From the NCBI GenBank assembly GCA_902796815.1, contig CADBQL010000454.1:1-6329 (forward strand): a stretch of 6,329 nucleotides of DNA, in the 5' to 3' direction. The notes beneath the pieces are model-generated. The model was given only the letters and a program-made list of their open reading frames with translations, was not told where the DNA came from and ran no database searches. Within the stretch, counting starts at the first letter, position 1, and every line of letters starts with the position of its first letter. This DNA is from an uncultured Coriobacteriaceae bacterium. Its GTDB lineage: Bacteria > Actinomycetota > Coriobacteriia > Coriobacteriales > Eggerthellaceae. Positions 5,351 through 6,329 of this stretch are shown piece after piece. The position numbers and the translations under genes are program-made.

Positions 5351-5407
5351 GCTATCAGTTAAAGGGCACCGACTTTTTGTTAGTGATAGCCCCCATCAGG
5401 GGCTATC
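5351..5407 (+). promoter_or_regulatory. Two mutually exclusive hairpins
   Basis: GCTATCA (5351-5357) can pair with TGATAGC (5384-5390). The same stretch is also the left arm of a stronger 9-bp hairpin, GATAGCCCC (5385-5393) with GGGGCTATC (5399-5407), loop CATCA. A T5 run (5374-5378) sits inside the first fold. The arrangement resembles an RNA switch, but no known riboswitch class was recognised, and it lies upstream of the best promoter for the next gene. Confidence 0.35.
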
Positions 5408-5458
5408 GCGCGGTAGAAAAGGGTGCATTTGAAGCAGACGGCAAGGACGGGTCGTGAG

Positions 5459-5481
5459 GGTTAACGCGTGTGCGTTCAACC
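5459..5481 (+). repeat. Stem-loop in intergenic region
   Basis: GGTTAACGC (5459-5467) pairs with GCGTTcAACC (5472-5481) with one bulged C and a GTGT loop. No T-run follows. Role unknown. Confidence 0.4.
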
Positions 5482-5509
5482 ACAATCGAAATCCTGTGAC
5501 CAAATTTCC

Positions 5510-5539
5510 TTGTAAAGCGGTCATCGACTGAACTACAAT
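5510..5539 (+). promoter_or_regulatory. Candidate promoter of the terminal lipoprotein gene
   Basis: TTGTAA (5510-5515) and TACAAT (5534-5539) are 18 bases apart, matching consensus at four and five of six positions. Transcription would start near 5546, giving a leader of about 90 bases. A TGACC / GGTCA inverted pair (5497-5501, 5519-5523) brackets the -35 and could be a regulator site. A nearer TATAAG (5600-5605) has no good -35. Confidence 0.45.
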
Positions 5540-5635
5540 ATAGAGGATCCGTTTTCCCATGGGTAACGAAATGATGGGATGGCAATGTGTTCAATTGCGT
5601 ATAAGATACGACGGATCGGGTGAAAGGGAGTAGAA

Positions 5636-6329
5636 ATGAAGCAGAGCACCTTACTAGTATTGATTGCAGCGCTCGCGTTGTCCTTCGCGCTGGCGGGATG
5701 CGGCTCGTCGACCGCAGCGAGCAGTAGCGCATCTTCGGATCAGATGGTAGTCGTCTCGGAGCCGAGCGTTTCGGCATCAGCGGCCAGCGAAACGGCGTCG
5801 GCGCTTTCGAGCAGTTCCTCGGAGAAATCGGTTGAAGCGCAGGATAGCAGCAAGGCTGACGATCAGAAGGGGAGCCTGCCTACGAACGCTAGGGACTATG
5901 TCGAGGCTCTTGTTTGGCAGAACGGCTTAGGCGAGCTCGTAACTTATAAGCAGTATAAGGATGATGACGGAGACTGGATTCTCGAAGTTGTGACGCGTGG
6001 TGCGGACGGCAAGGAATACACGTCACTTATTGGCGCAGACGGTACTGTCTTGGAAAACGGTTACGAAAAGGCTCATCCCGCCACTGAGGCGAATAATGAT
6101 GCGGATGCCGACGCCGCTGACGACGCAGAAGTAAACGACGCAGAAGCCGACGGCACTGACGACGCAGAAGCTGACGACGGGAATGATGCTGCAGCTGGAA
6201 CTGACGACGATGCCGACTCTGATGACGATTCTGATGTCAAGCCCTATTCCAACAAGGAAGCCAAGCAGGCTGTCGAGGACTATGATCTGGGTACGTATAT
6301 GTACTCGCAGGAGGTCCAGGGTTCAGACG
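5636..6329 (+). CDS. Lipoprotein with Asp-rich segment and possible PepSY-like domain, 3' end missing
   Basis: ATG 5636 is preceded by AAAGGGAG (5623-5630) with five-base spacing. The frame stays open to the window edge, so 231 residues are visible and the C-terminus is missing. Residues 1-21 are a lipoprotein signal peptide with lipobox LAGC (Cys22), placing the protein on the outer face of the membrane. Residues 23-80 are a Ser/Ala-rich linker. Residues about 82-147 (ARDYVEALVWQNGLGELVTY, then DWILEVVTRGADGKEY and LIGADGTVLENGY) resemble the helix-plus-strands layout of PepSY-type domains; this is a weak inference. Residues 155-200 are low complexity: 20 Asp and 3 Glu of 46, built on (D/N)DAE repeats, which could bind calcium or act as a charged spacer. 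The visible end (KPYSNKEAKQAVEDYDLGTY) starts another, probably helical, region. Function unknown. Confidence 0.85.
   Translation, partial: MKQSTLLVLIAALALSFALAGCGSSTAASSSASSDQMVVVSEPSVSASAASETASALSSSSSEKSVEAQDSSKADDQKGSLPTNARDYVEALVWQNGLGELVTYKQYKDDDGDWILEVVTRGADGKEYTSLIGADGTVLENGYEKAHPATEANNDADADAADDAEVNDAEADGTDDAEADDGNDAAAGTDDDADSDDDSDVKPYSNKEAKQAVEDYDLGTYMYSQEVQGSD
6119..6170 (+). repeat. Short in-frame DNA repeats coding the DDAE motif
   Basis: GACGACGCAGAAG occurs at 6119-6131 and 6158-6170, with AACGACGCAGAAG at 6134-6146, differing at one base. The copies lie in the same reading frame, so copy number could change by slippage or recombination without breaking the gene. Confidence 0.6.

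Larger units (their letters stand above)
5286..5635. other. 350-base intergenic region rich in hairpins
   Basis: No convincing gene lies here; the plus frame ending at 5457 runs through the hairpins and has no binding site. Structures in order are a 13-bp stem (5309-5342), two competing stems sharing 5384-5390 (5351-5407), a 9-bp stem with one bulge (5459-5481), and a candidate promoter for the last gene (5510-5539) overlapped by a TGACC-N17-GGTCA dyad (5497-5523). Confidence 0.55.

Noticed and set aside
5026..5457. Plus-strand frame overlapping the end of tetR, or its shorter part from ATG 5299
   Set aside because: It lies in another frame of a clear TetR gene, lacks a binding site, and passes through strong hairpins.
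5403..5777. 124-codon minus-strand frame
   Set aside because: It is antisense to the lipoprotein signal peptide and its promoter; Arg/Ser/Pro-rich translation typical of a shadow frame.
1..6329. tRNA, rRNA, CRISPR array, insertion sequence or phage genes
   Set aside because: I looked for cloverleaf arms, regularly spaced repeats, transposase or integrase motifs and terminal repeats and saw none.

Overview
The window is moderately GC-rich chromosomal DNA that looks like a gut-associated anaerobic actinomycete of the class Coriobacteriia, probably the Eggerthellaceae. This is inferred from the gene set: a putative ABC-transporter permease of the CmpB-like family, a GyrI-like protein, a rubrerythrin, a TetR regulator, and lipoproteins with long Ser/Ala linkers. 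No 16S or other marker gene is present, so the assignment is tentative.

Layout from left to right. The 3' end of a membrane protein gene (1-279, +) is followed by about 440 bases without a convincing gene. That stretch holds a very long RNA-type stem-loop (375-480) and a 40-base near-palindrome (661-700). The palindrome sits directly in front of a small orphan gene (723-980, +, 85 aa). Converging on it from the right are three minus-strand genes with gaps of about 60 bases: an exported UlaG-like metallo-beta-lactamase-fold lipoprotein (2734-3585), a double GNAT acetyltransferase (1722-2672) and a GyrI-like small-molecule-binding protein (1030-1662). They could be one transcription unit, although a perfect TATAAT lies just in front of the acetyltransferase gene.

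A 398-base divergent intergenic region (3586-3983) separates this set from rubrerythrin (3984-4532, +). It carries a near-perfect 20-bp palindrome, six scattered TGCTC/GAGCA pentamers and a plausible rubrerythrin promoter. A TetR-family regulator follows (4671-5285, +). Next come 350 bases with several hairpins, two of them mutually exclusive. The last gene is a lipoprotein (5636 to the window edge, +) with a Ser-rich linker, a possible PepSY-like domain and a 46-residue Asp-rich segment. It runs off the window and is open at the 3' end.

A shared stress or detoxification theme is possible: peroxide reduction by rubrerythrin, xenobiotic binding or hydrolysis by the GyrI-like protein, acetylation by GNAT, and TetR control. 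That link is inference from proximity. I see no complete new defence or mobile system. The strongest unexplained signals are the non-coding structures at 375-480, 661-700, 3638-3880 and 5309-5481, together with the orphan 85-aa gene.
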